Origin: Macrothele yani
Taxonomy: Eukaryota; Arthropoda; Arachnida; Araneae; Macrothelidae
Direction of reading: 5' to 3'
Assembly (NCBI GenBank): GCA_039090855.1
Contig: CM077005.1
Span: forward strand, 72,102,607 to 72,166,606
Length of the DNA: 64,000 nucleotides
Shown here: in pieces, positions 10,157 to 21,792 of the stretch
Position numbering within the stretch: the first letter of the stretch is position 1
How the letters are laid out: every line of letters begins with the position of its first letter
Program-made: the position numbers and the translations under genes
Notes under the pieces: model-generated
What the model was told of the DNA's origin: nothing
What the model saw: only the letters and a program-made list of their open reading frames with translations
The model's database searches: none

Positions 10157-12238
10157 AATTTTTACTACAGATTCTCCTCTCTCATTGAACTTATTGCAGG
10201 TTCTTTTCTGTTTCACCACTTACCAATGTAATACTTCCGTTCACTTCTTTATTTATCGATTGAGAAATAAGCCGGAAATGATAAATGCGAATTGTGTTAT
10301 CAATCGCGATATACGTACACATTTCATCAAAGATCGCTGACCACATTTTACCTGATGCCATAATTTGTGGAGAAAAATCAAGAAACCGAAGCATATATAA
10401 TATTGATCGATGCCAGAGTTTTGAAGAGAGAAAATTTCGGCAGAGTTTGTCTGAAAACATTGTCAAAGACGCAAACACTCAAAAGAAAGTTCAGCTTATT
10501 TGGAAATATAGAAAAATCTAATAATGTCGGTCCATAAGTAACTAACTAAAATGCTTACAAATTTATTGTTTACTCCAATTAAAACTGCAGACACTTTGCA
10601 AAAATTTATGATATCACAGAAAATTTGAAGCCTAGAAGTTTTGCAATAGGAGCCTCCAAATTATAGATACTAGCATGCCCGGAAGGGAAAAACAGTGTTA
10701 GTGCATTATTACTTCATTTGAAATGCTATGGCGTAGAAGTGTTGTCTTATATATATCAACATACTAAGAATTAGTTCCTAAATGAAAGAAAACCTCAACA
10801 GCCAGACGAAACATGTAAACAACAGAAGTCAAACTTACGGAAAAAGATGCTTTACTCAGGATGTAGCAAACACATCCGAGCATAGCATATTGCACTAAAC
10901 TCTCCACACACCACACAACTCTTTAACACACCGCTCTTTTCAATAATCAGTTTACAACCCAACGCCTCCAAGCAATAGATCACTCGTCGTTTTTATCTCT
11001 TGTTCTTATCAAAACTCAAACATACGTCACATTCATTCAACCTCAATTGTGTTGCCAAACGTATTCGTTTGAGAGAAAGATATCACGTTAAGAGTGAAGA
11101 ATAACAGAATAAACTCAAGATTTACATAGGGAAAGAAACTAAAAAGGAAAGTTAATTTAGAATATACGTCACAAAGCCAACTGCAAGAGTTAAGAGCAGC
11201 TCGCAAAACAGCTATTTCTAGTGGGACTCAAAGGGAAAGGAAGCATTCTCAGCGCTTAAGATATTTCACGAAATCATGGAAGTCAGAGGTGTCAACTCTA
11301 CTATTTATGAGGAGCTTAAGGTCTCCGGGAGGTCCGCTCATTCATACTCTCCACACGTGGGAAATACCGTGACACATACCTCGTATACTTGTCGGTCTCA
11401 ATTGAGTCAATCTTAAGGGCGCATTGCGGTAATAACTGCGGTATCTAAGGAGCTTAGGAAACATAGGGGGAAAGGGGAATAGATATTTAATACTAAACCC
11501 CGGTTACTACCTTTATTCATATCCTTCACCTTCCGCAGTGTTCTCTTCTGGTGTCACACAGTTTCCCTTTGGGAGCGTCGATGCCCTTTATTCAATTAAT
11601 ATCTCGACGCATTTCATGACAAGAGATAAATATTTTAACCTCCTGTTCAAGTCATGTTACTTTGCTTAGGAAGCTGGCACTTTGTATTTCGCTTTGCCGG
11701 AAATCAGACAATTTCACAGAGACGAGATTTCCAGTGGAAACTTTTACGTAATTCTTAACGGCTCAGTGCAGTTTTTCCTCAATTTTCGTTCTTCCAGTGA
11801 TGAAAGCAAGGACTTCATATTCCTGTAACAGTGATGTTGTGAATTTGTCTACTCGTCCGAGCAAAGATATCCCTCCCTTTAGAGTTGCATGCCACCAATA
11901 TTTGCAGTGTGCTAGAACTTCATTCAATAATCTTAACCACGACTAATAATATTGGTTTACACGAGAAAATAATAATTAGATAGCCTTTCAAATTCGGAAC
12001 TGAAAACTGAATGGTTCCACATTATTTCTGGACGTCTTTATGTAAATCCAAGTGGAACGGCAAGTAAATATTTCACCAGTCTGCGATTCAGTCACAATAA
12101 ATGTTCCAATGCAGACCAGAGCAACGAAATAAAATTCCGTTAACTTCATATGCCAGATACATTGTTTCAAATGGAACATAGTTTGAACGACTCTTTTATT
12201 TCGAATGATGTTGATCTGTGCTAAAGTCATGTGCGATT
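10157..12238. other. non-coding region with dispersed repeat copy B
   Basis: Copy B of the dispersed repeat (minus orientation) occupies about 10820-11172, matching 6199-6483 and about 7342-7372. The rest shows no gene. Short open frames here have no family resemblance. Confidence 0.55.
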
Positions 12239-12415
12239 GGCAGCCCCAGTGGCGCAGTAGCCTAAGCACTGGTTTCTGACCGATCGTCCGAGCAGGCCCA
12301 AGTACGAGTCCTGAGTGAGGCAAGGGTAATGCGCGTGCCTTATAACACTAGCTCTGTGTCTTTCCTGGAACTAGTTGTGATGATGCGAATAGCCATCGAA
12401 AAAGAAAACAAGAAA
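12239..12415 (+). repeat. old tRNA-derived SINE copy
   Basis: The head resembles the main SINE of this window: CCAGTGGCGCAGTAGCCTAA (A-box region), then a degraded B box near 12305. The body keeps 'tttcctggaact' but is shorter and ends in an A-rich stretch (gaaaaagaaaacaagaaa). It is either an old copy or a related subfamily. Confidence 0.65.
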
Positions 12416-12479
12416 GATGACACCGAATTTTCGGGTGTAATAAGCACGTTTTTTGATTCCGTTCTGACGTAAATTAAAT

Positions 12480-15400
12480 TTATCAAAGCTATTCAAAGGC
12501 AATGGAACCGGTATGGAAAACAATAGTATCTGACAGAAGAAAGAAGTTTTTCAATCGGATCTTTAATCCCTCAGATATTGGTGTAAACGGAATCTTGAGC
12601 TTACGATTTCTTAGAAACAGAGTTATCGACGAAAATAAGATGTGACTTTACGTCCCCTGGTGGGAAAACCATGCATTATTTTAGGAAGAAAGTATTCTCA
12701 AAAGGTTTATATATATGAGCGGTATCGGTCCAAGAAAAAAAAATTTAGTCGAGTTTCCAGGAGCCCATATTTTGTTACAAATACATCAGAAGCAGAAATT
12801 AACACTTATGAGCCCTGGTAGTCAAACCATTCTTTACAAAACATTAGAAATTATGTGAAAAATATTTTCCATCAGGTCTTGTATGCGATACAGAAAGAAT
12901 TTTTCAAATCGGAGTTTTAGGAGCAGAAAACGCAATTTACCTTTATGCGCCCTAGCGAAAAGTCTTAAATGATTTACGTGAAAATTTTGAATTTATAAGA
13001 AAAACATTTCGCATCGGAAACACTATCCAACAAAGAAGGAATTTTTCAAATTGGACTTTTAGAAGTAGAGATGTTGACAAAAATAAGATGTACATCTACG
13101 CCCCCTGTGGTAGAAACCATGCATAATTTCAAGAAGAAAGTGTTCATAAAATGTTTGTCGACATGAGTAGCATCGGTCAACAAATGACTTTTTTTTCAAT
13201 CGAGATTTTAGAAGCTCATATTTTGCTGCAAATACATCAGAAGCGGAAATTAAGACTTACTCCATCTCGTGGCCATAGCATTTTTTTACAAAAATTAGAA
13301 ATTATGTGCAAACGATTTCCCATCAGGAGCTGTATCCGGTGCAGAAGGATTTTTTCAAATAGGAGGTTTAGAAGCAGAAAAATAGTGAGAAACGCAATTT
13401 ACTTTTACGCCCCCTAGCGGAAAGTCTATGAATTACTTGAAAATTTTGAATTTATAGGAAAAACATGTCACACTAGAAACACTATTCAACAAAGGAGGAC
13501 TTTTTTAAATCGGACTCCTAGAAGTCGAGATATTGACAAAAATAAGATATACGTCAACGCCCCCTGGCGCAGAAACCATGCACTATTTTAAGAAGAAAAT
13601 GTTTCTAAAAGGTTTATCGACACGAGTAGTATCGGTCTACAAACGACGTTTTTTTCAATCGAGAATTTAGAAGCTCATATTTGCTGCAAATACATCAGAA
13701 GCGGAAATTGGTGGTCAAACCATTTTTTTTTTACAAAAATTAGAAAATATGTGCAAACGGTTTCCCATCAGGAGCTGTATCCGGTGCAGTAAGAATTTCT
13801 TAAATCGGAAATTTAGAAGCAGAGATATAGGGAGAAACGCAATTCAGCTTTACGTCCCCTAGCGGAAAGTCTATGAATTACTTGAAAATTTTGAAATTAT
13901 ATGAAGCACATGTCATACTGGAAACACTATCTAACAAAAAAGGAATTTTTCAAATCGAAACCCTAGAAGTAGAGATATGGACATAAATAAGATATACATC
14001 TACGCCCCCTGGCGTAGAAACCATGCACTATTTTAAGAAGAAAATGTTCCTAAAAGGTTTGTCGACATGAGTAGCATCGGTCAACAAAAGAGTTTTTTTC
14101 CAATCGAGAATTTAAAAGCTCATATTTTGCTGCAAATACATCAGAAGCGGAAATTAGGATTTACGCCCCCTGGTGGCCAAACTACTTTTTTTACAAAAAT
14201 TGGAAATTATATGCAAACGATTTCCCATCAGGAGCTGTATCCGGAGCAGAAAGAATTTTTCAAATCGGAGATTTAGAAGCAGAGATATAGGGGGAAACGC
14301 AATTTACCTTTACGCCCCCTAGCGGAAAGTCCATGAATCACTTGAAAATTTTGAATTTATAGGGAAAACATGTCACACCAGAAATAATATCCAACAAAGA
14401 AGGAATTTTTTAAATCGGACTCCTAGAAGTCGAGATATTGACACAAATAAGATATACATCTACGCCCCTGGCGTAGAAACCATGCACTATTTTAAGAAGA
14501 AAATGTTCCTAAAAGGTTTGTCGACATGATTACTATCGGTCAACAAACGACTTTTTTTTCAATCGAGAATTTAGAAGCTCATATTTTGCTGCAAATACAT
14601 CAGAAGCGGAAATTGGTGGTCAAACCATTTTTTTTTCTACAAAAATTAGAAATTATGTGCATACGGTTTTCTATCAGGAGCTGTATCCGGTGCAGAAAGA
14701 ATTTTTTAAATCGGAGATTTAAAACCAGAGATATAGGGAAACGCGATTTACCGCTACGCCCCTAGCGGAAAGTCTATGAATTACTTGAAAATTTTGAAAT
14801 TATATGAAAAACATGTCCCACGGAAAACACTATCCAACAAAGAAGGAATTTTCCAAATCGGCACCTAGAAGTACAGATATTGACAAAAATAAGATGTACA
14901 ACTACGCCCCCTGGCGGAGAAACTGTGGAATATTTTAAGAAGAAAATATTCCGAAAAGGTTTATCGATGTGAGTGGCATCAGTCCACGAAATAATTTTTT
15001 AATCGATATTTTAGAAGCAACGATTTTATGGCAAATACATCAGAAGCAAAAATTAATACTTACGCCCCTGGTGGCCAAAGTATTCTTTACCAAAAATTTG
15101 AAATTATATGCAAAAGATTTTCCATCAGGAGATGTATCCGCTGAAGAAATATTTTTTTTCAAATCGGAGTTTTAGAAGAAGAGTTATCGGGGAAAATGTA
15201 ATTTACTTTTACGCCCCCTAGCGGAAAATCTATGCGTAATTTGAAAAAGTAACTATATCTAAAATACTCTTCGACATAAAGTGAATCGGAAGATATAAAT
15301 TTTTTTTCAATCGGATGTTTAGACGCAAATATATGGAATAAAACGTATTTTTGAATTCGACATCATCTGCGTTTACGCTCTCTACTGGCGAAATTGTACA

Positions 15401-15560
15401 TCGTAAAAAAAATCGAAATAAAGGATTATCATTTGCATATTTCAAGCTTCCCAATGCAAAAAGATTTTTTTCAAATCGGACTAATTATAGTTGCTGAGAT
15501 AGCGTTGGTACAGACGGACTGACGGACGGACATACCGATAACAGAAGCACGATCTTTTTA
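12480..15560. repeat. ~150-bp satellite, ~450-bp higher-order units
   Basis: Monomers of about 150 bp share 'tttttcaatcgga.tttagaag' and a GC-rich 'acgccccctrgcgg' word in otherwise AT-rich DNA. Three monomer types alternate, giving a ~450-bp higher unit. Type-specific starts (gacatgagtagcatcggtca and variants) fall near 12711, 13160, 13617, 14065, 14523 and 14966. The array ends in 'cagacggactgacggacgga' near 15510. Short open frames inside are satellite sequence, not genes. Copies are clearly diverged. Confidence 0.93.
12649..15390 (-). promoter_or_regulatory. array of CTCF-core-like motifs in the satellite
   Basis: On the minus strand each monomer reads near GGCCACCAGGGGGCG or CCGCTAGGGGGCG. 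The best copy (14163-14180) fits 13 of 14 positions of the vertebrate CTCF core CCASYAGRKGGCRS. Good or recognisable copies lie near 12649, 13097, 13408, 13558, 13853, 14004, 14163, 14313, 14462, 14756, 14904, 15062 and 15213, with degraded ones between, about 150 bp apart and all in one orientation. The motif match is seen; CTCF is conserved in bilaterian animals; binding is only inferred. Confidence 0.45.
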
Positions 15561-16999
15561 TACAAAAGACGTGCTAAAAAGGGAGTTGGCTTTTTCAGAA
15601 GGACGCGAACAGACGAATCTTACTTGCGCGTCCGAGCAGTTGCTTCTCTCTTTTAACAAACGGAGGAAGCAATATGCTGTAATTGTAAATGTTTCCTGTT
15701 TATGTGTTGTACCGTCTTTGTATGTTCGTCTGGTTTCATTAAAAACCATTTTTTTGTAACTTCCTGCATTTTTAATTGGAACAATGCTTATGTTAATTTG
15801 CACCGACCTGCGATGATGAGGAACGGCTGGTCATAACAATTGCCACATATGTTGGTATGAGGAAAGAATGCCCACGGAAAAAACGCCCACTTCTCGAAAA
15901 TAGGAAAGAATGCCCACAAGTAACTACAATATAAAGGGCCCCGACACAAAATTGAAGCCCATTTATTTAATTCTAACCATATAAAAATTAATAAAGAACC
16001 AATTGGAGTATTTATAAATAAATAATCTTACTGTTAATTTATATATATATATATATCTAAATTAATGATGAGCCAAATAAGATTGTTAACTTTTAACTTC
16101 GTACTGTAGAGTATCTACTTTCCTAAAATTCCAGTTCGGCTTTACTGTAATAAATTTTTGACTATTCTTATTTTCTAAAGAAAGGTCTTAATTTTTATAA
16201 AACTCTGCATGTTTATTATTTAACTATATCAATTAAAAGGAAAATCATTAAAAGTCAGATTATTTTATTTATAAATACTTGTAAAGTATAATGCATTTAA
16301 TTTTAAGATATGAAATTAGAGTCACTCGAAGGCTAAATATTTTGAATGTGCGAACATCCAACACATGGTTTATACTGTGATTATGTCTTATGACTGCACA
16401 GAACCGCAACTCCGCATGTATCCACGAGTGACTGTTTATCAGTCAAATTAAAAATGTAGCAACTATTTAAAAATATGCATTCTATACAGATACTTGGGTG
16501 TATATGTATGTGTAAAAGCAGCAATGTACAGATATAACTTTATGTAATTTCTCTGCCTGCTGGCCACCGAACGAGGCAACAAGCAGGAAGTCACCTTCCC
16601 TCCCTCTCTTTTCTGCAGCGGGGGCGGGGGAGGGGAGAGACATCTGCCTTTCGTCAAAGTTGTGCTTTCACAGCTGGGATATAATCCAACGGAATCCACG
16701 GAACGGCCTGCCAGCGATCCCACCCCAAGTAACAAGCCATATATTTCATCTAAATTTATCGGTTGGCCAGCAGTCAGTGTGGGTCCTAGCCATAAAGAAC
16801 ATTTCCTCCCCGTGAGGAAAACTGCTTCGAAACTTGTGGCAGTATCAAGTTACAGATTCACTTCTTGTGACCAGAATTTAAAGAAAAATACGCACTAACA
16901 CACATTCTCACTGGTATAATATACATTTCCCTCACTGCAGAGTATTTAGCTCAGTATCTGCTTGTTCGACTCGCTTGTTCATCGGCTGCTGTATTCTAA
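15561..16999. other. AT-rich non-coding region
   Basis: No gene seen. It holds an (AT) microsatellite near 16040-16056, and a short block at 15858-15922 (gaaagaatgcccac, twice) that resembles, inverted, the repeat at 18808-18880. A GC-richer patch at 16550-16740 contains a purine-rich run but no recognisable coding sequence. Confidence 0.55.
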
Positions 17000-17954
17000 T
17001 AATAACGCTGCTCTTTTACTTAGGCACTAAATATTTACATAAATGTTTGTAATATTTTTTTTTACTTAATTAATTCACAGGTCCTACACATTCGCCTTTT
17101 TAACAGCTTTTAATCCGTCGACTTTATATTCATAACGTTTACGTAACACATCAAATTATTAATATTGCGGCGTTACTCAGGCAGAAAGTAATATTGCGAC
17201 TAACGTTTAGGCTCTTCTAAAAGTTTTCATTCCGTCATTTCCATATTCGTAAAATTTACATAACAAGTATTGTCAATAATCAAACAGAAGTCATCGCTCT
17301 TTCCACGTTTATATGTGAGTCACGGAAAAATTCTCAGCAGCCGCCACCAGGAATCGAACTCAGGGTCTTCCAGTTACGCTCCGGATATGCTTCCACTGCA
17401 CCACAGCTGTTCCTAGTCCACGTCAAATGTCTGTATTAATTGTCAATAATATTGCGCTTCTACTTATGCACCATATATTAATTAATAGGCCGTAGGTCTA
17501 AGCCTTTTCAACACTTTTTTCTTCGCTTATGTGATAACCGTAAAGTTTACAAAAAAGACAAGAAAACAGCTTTGCGCTTTTACTTAGGCATTCAATATTA
17601 ATTACTAGACTTTAGGCCTAGGGCTAATGAATTAATAATTAGTGTCTGATTTAAAGCACAATATGATTGACTTCAGTTCATGCATAAACGTTATGAATAT
17701 AACATCGTTAGAATAAAAACTGTTAAAAAGTTCAAGGCCTAGGACTTATGACTTAATATTTACTGCCTAAGTAAAAGCGCAATGCTATTGACTCGATTTG
17801 ATACGCAAACATTATGATTATGAAGCCGGCGGATTAAAAGCTGTTAAAAAGGCGAAGGTGTAAGGCCTGTTAATTAATTAAGTAAAAGAAAAATATTACA
17901 AACTTGACATGTTATGTAAATAATTAGTACCTAAGTAAAAGTGCAGCGTTATTA
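17000..17954. mobile_element. foldback-like element with long inverted repeats
   Basis: About 140 bases at 17000-17140 match, inverted, about 17815-17954: both ends read TAATAACGCTGC inward, followed by 'cttttacttagg', 'taatattttt.ttttacttaa' and 'gcctttttaacagcttttaatcc'. Interior blocks (acttaggca..caatattaatta, ctaggccttaggc) repeat the same motif in both orientations. No coding capacity. This fits a foldback or MITE-like DNA element. A SINE sits inside it. Confidence 0.75.
17281..17438 (-). repeat. short tRNA-derived SINE with 12-bp TSD
   Basis: On the minus strand a tRNA-like core has A box TGGTGCAGTGGAAGC and B box GAGTTCGATTCC. ATTGTCAATAAT flanks it at 17269-17280 and 17439-17450, a perfect 12-base duplication that fixes the element's limits. 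The second family member at 40229-40362 lacks the tRNA-like core. Confidence 0.85.
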
Positions 17955-18807
17955 AAAAATCCCACCTTAGGGTCCTTTTCCGAACATAGCATAAATAATG
18001 CTGTAATTCTCGCTTGGCTTACATAGAACGTTTTCTCGAAATTTGTTTGGAGTTCCCAATTCAATTCTGAATGTAGGCCAAGAATCGATAATACTTACAA
18101 CCACTCCCCCCCCCCCGCACATACCCTTGAACTTTTGTGGCCAGTTGCCCTAAACTCGTATGAACCGACACGAAAATCCAGACAAACAAAAGAGCTCCTT
18201 GTCGTCGTTAGACACCTTGGAAAACTGACACACATAATTCGGAAACTTGGAAAGCTGCCACACATTCAGAGTGTTCCTCGGAAGAACAGCAATTTGTGGC
18301 CGGCCCCTTGATAAAAAGCATGTAACAGTTTTTCTGTGTGGTGGTTCACAGTGAACCTATTTTCGGTATTAAGACCCCCCCCCCTGCATACACTCGGATA
18401 TGTTTCCTGCGTTTGCCCATGCCCGTAGAGAATTTGTTGAGTTGTCATTTATAAAGCCTGAAATTCTTTTGTTGAGTTGTAGACAATAAACATTTTTTAT
18501 AGAAAATTACATTAAATATCGCAATTAAGAAAATACGAAATTACGGAAACTTTATGTGACTAAGATAACCAACCACAGGAGACGTGGCCACGAAGCGGTT
18601 AAAAACGCACTTTTTATACGGCCACTTAAACTTTTTGTGGCCAGTTCTCCTATCGCCAATTCTCTTACACCCATTTTCGTTATGTAGGTGAGGTGGCCAA
18701 GAAACTGCAATTTTTATATGACCCCTAATGCTTTTTTGGCCAGCAGTCAGTGACCAGTTGTCCAAACACCGTTTACAACAGACATAAAAACTTATCAGTC
18801 GACCACA

Positions 18808-18872
18808 TATTTTTCCCGTGAGCATTTTTTCTGTGGGCATATTTTCCGTGGGCATTTTTTCCATGGGCATTC
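18808..18872 (-). repeat. 15-bp tandem repeat, four units
   Basis: Units read 'gggcatttttttccat/gt' with small changes; on the minus strand they translate to a periodic MPTEK-like string, which explains a spurious open frame. The same word (inverted) occurs at 15858-15922. Confidence 0.75.
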
Positions 18873-19017
18873 TTTCATACAATCCATATGTTGGTCAACG
18901 TTACCACAAAGAATAGTATGTGAGTGCAATCAAAACCACCACATGCAGTCAAACGTTATGAACACGCATGGGGGATTCACCTCCCATAAACAATAATAAC
19001 TAAATACAACACTTGTG

Positions 19018-19101
19018 TCCCCAAATTAGGAATGTGTGCCTGCCTGGTGTTGCAGAGTTGTTCCTAGTGGTCGGTAAACCCCAGAAACCAAAAAAAAAAA
19101 A
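19018..19101 (+). repeat. decayed SINE 3' end with A tail
   Basis: 'ccaaattagg...ttgcagagttgttcctagtggtcg-taaaccccagaaacc' followed by 12 A's matches the 3' half of the main SINE in this window. The head is not recognisable. Confidence 0.65.
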
Positions 19102-20085
19102 CGTACGATTGGATATAAAATTGGGATATACATATGATCAGATGAAGCTGCCAGTTTGCTTCATTTTGATTTAATGCCAGAAATTAGAGACTCCCGCAAA
19201 GTTAAAGAAAAGAAACAGGAGAGCTTAGAGAAGAACTGTGCTGTAAAATTCCTTGTCGAATTCTGGCTTTTTGTTATGAATTCGCAGAAGATTTCCAAGA
19301 TCATTTCGTAGAAGTGTTAGCATCTATTTTAGGATTTCAAACAGACATAGGATAAATTAATGGATATTTAATTTTATCACCGCCGTAGCCATGAAATAAT
19401 TTAGAGTGCATCCACAGATCCTAGAAGCACATGAGGTTATGGGTCTGCAACCTAACCGGTTTGTATTGTTTCTAGTTTTATGTAATTCGAGCTAGTACAC
19501 TGCTGTGTCTGAAAATGCAACAACAGGAAAAATGTGTGTGATCTTACTAAAACTCGCAGAATGGTAGGTCACGTGAAGAGGTGCAAATGATTACAACCGC
19601 ATAGCACATGCTAATGATTTACACCAGCCACGCTCTCATAGCCGTCCCGCAGGAGGTATAAACGCAGCACGCACACAACATGTTGCTATTGCACCTCGCT
19701 TCCGTGTGACTTTTCTTTGGCTTCCTACTTTTAAAGGTTGTTTAAGACCTGGGTGGTCAGACACTCCCTTCCTAAAGTCCTCTACATATGATATGAAGTT
19801 CCAATAGTCGAATTGCGGGAATTGTGGCAGTAATATAGTGGTTGTATCTTAGCATGCCCCACCGCAGAACAAGAGACCCGTATGTACAGCTGACTGAATT
19901 CGAGCGAGGCCAATGTGTTCAAATGGAAGAAAGCGGATTTTCTTTGCCGCGACACAGTTGTTTGTGTTGGACTAATCGCAAGCATAGTGATACGAATATG
20001 ATGTAAATAATAAGAGGAAGGTCTGACGCAAAGGCGCGAGGTAAGTGGAGCCAAGCGATGGCCGAACGCTTGGGAAGACCGTCAC

Positions 20086-20306
20086 GCCGCCCCGGTGGCG
20101 CAGTGGTCTAAGCGATGGCTACTGATCACTCGTCCGAAAGCGGTCCGGGTTCAAATCCCGTTGAGGCATGGATGTTGTGTTTGTCTTACGGCACTGGTTC
20201 TTTCCCTTCCCTGGAACCAGTGGCCCTAAATTAGGGACGGGCGACTGCTTATAGCCCATTGAGTTGCTCACGGTGGTCGCTAAACCTTCAATCAAAAAAA
20301 AAAAAA
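20086..20306 (+). repeat. full-length tRNA-derived SINE with 11-bp TSD
   Basis: Head: GCCGCCCCGGTGGCGCAGTG with A box, then GGGTTCAAATCCC as the B box near 20150. The body (ggaaccagtggccctaaatt, agttgctcacggtggtcgct) is followed by 13 A's. GAAGACCGTCA at 20074-20084 and 20307-20317 is a perfect duplication. This is the reference copy for the main SINE family of the window (about 220 bp, pol III head, A tail, presumably mobilised by a LINE). Confidence 0.96.
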
Positions 20307-20681
20307 GAAGACCGTCATCTCCAAGGTTTGGCTTAGGTGGACAGGACAGCCATGTCCCGAGTGTAAGCACAACAGTAAAGGTCTGTAACACATCAAGGGT
20401 TGTCTGAGAGCTCTGTATCATGCCGTTTGCTTCAGAGAGGTCTCGTCGTTCGCCGCTCATTGCTTCGACTTCCGTTGACTTTAAATCACAGATGTAAGAG
20501 TCTGCAATAGGACCTACAGCGCAGACACTGGCGTGGTGAATGACAAAGCATAGTATTTTCCAACAAGTCGCGATTCAACTAAATGACCCATAATGGAAGT
20601 ATCATTGTACGGCTACACCATGATGAACGGCCGCTGGAAGCATACATTATATAGCATCGTACGGCCCCAGCACCTAGCGTT

Positions 20682-20783
20682 CTGGTGTGGGGTGCTGTTG
20701 TGTTCTATTCACGTTTAGGTGTGGGGTGCTGTTGGGCTCCATTCACGTTCTGGTGTGGGGTGTTGATGGATTCCATTCACGTT
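20682..20783 (+). repeat. 34-bp segment in three tandem copies
   Basis: 'ctggtgtggggtgctgttg...tccattcacgtt' occurs three times in a row with a few changes, inside the VWGA region of the Tc1-like relic, so a short piece of transposase code has been triplicated. Confidence 0.9.
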
Positions 20784-20960
20784 TCCTCCCCTTCTGTATT
20801 CCAGGAACCATGAGCAGCCAAAAGGTACACCGCGGAAGTTGTGGAGACTGAAGTGCTGCCATATTTGCAGATGATTCCCGGTGCCATCTTTCACCAGGAG
20901 AATCCATGATCACATCTGGCGCGGAATGACTTACAGCTCCTGGATGCTGATATGTGACAC

Positions 20961-21790
20961 GTACGTCTTCGTTGGCCATTTTAGGTCTGATTATTTATTC
21001 GTTGAAGGAAGTGATGTGAGTGATGACTATAGTGGTCTAGGGAAAAGCATCCTAGTCTCGTATGAAGATCTCGTCAAGTATTGAAAGTTTCTTGATGAAA
21101 TTGAGAAGTCAGAACCTTTGTTTCATCTAAAGGAGGTTTTAAAAGAAAAAAAGGGTTGATCCGGGTATAACTTGACTGAGAAATAAGCTGTGGATAGAGT
21201 ATTCGTCAATGGTTTCATTATTGTGTAAAATGGTGCATGCACACAAAAACGGTTAATGGAAGCTCTGTTTAAAGGCAATTCATGAATCTTTAGCTATATC
21301 TGCAACATCTGTTTACATCAATTTTCCTAAAAACTGCGTAAATTTATTTTCAAAACATTCTGCAACATTCAGAAAGGAAATCATTTGACATGCTGCATTT
21401 TAAAAATGTCTACGTGTAGTTCACAGGAGGACAGATACTCCGTAGTCAACTTTGGGATCTGATCTAGTGATTGAGCAGATGTTAACACGAGCCCTCAAGA
21501 TTACTAGTGGTCTAACACGAGGAAGTGTGCTTGCTTGGGTCCAGCGAGCTTTATGGGTTCCTTCAAAGTCTGCATGTTGTCAGTTCAATGTAACTATGCA
21601 ATATTTAACTAGTGCCACCTACTCGACAAGTTAGCAGCACAAAGAAATTCAAAAGACAAAACTCTCACAAAATAGAACAGATAGTGCCCAAATATTTGAG
21701 TTTCTTCACAATCCTCACCTTTCACGTCAAATTCATCAATCAGAAATATATTTACTGGAGTTAAATTTGGTAAGGAGAAAGTTAACGTTC
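20961..21790. other. non-coding spacer
   Basis: I see no gene or clear repeat between the Tc1 relic and the Merlin relic. Confidence 0.5.
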
Positions 21791-21792
21791 AT

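Larger units (their letters stand above)
17955..19850. other. non-coding region with simple repeats
   Basis: No gene seen. C runs lie at 18104-18117 and 18376-18385. The phrase 'cttttgtggccagtt' appears near 18132 and 18636, marking a diverged duplication. A 15-bp tandem repeat lies at 18808-18872 and a SINE tail at 19018-19101 (listed separately). Confidence 0.55.
19854..20960 (+). pseudogene. decayed Tc1-like transposase, interrupted by a SINE
   Basis: The N-terminus reads MPHRRTRDPYVQLTEFERGQ, typical of Tc1-like transposases of arthropods. After the SINE at 20086-20306, scattered frames give SVLVWGAV and then VLPYLQMIPGAIFHQENP, where the catalytic second Asp should follow but reads Glu in HQENP. 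Multiple stops and frameshifts plus a local triplication (20682-20783) mark a dead copy. I could not identify terminal repeats. Confidence 0.75.

Noticed and set aside
12480..15560. Small open frames (e.g. at 13151, 14067, 14526) as genes
   Set aside because: All are the same satellite monomer read in one frame; they differ by indels and end with the repeat phase.
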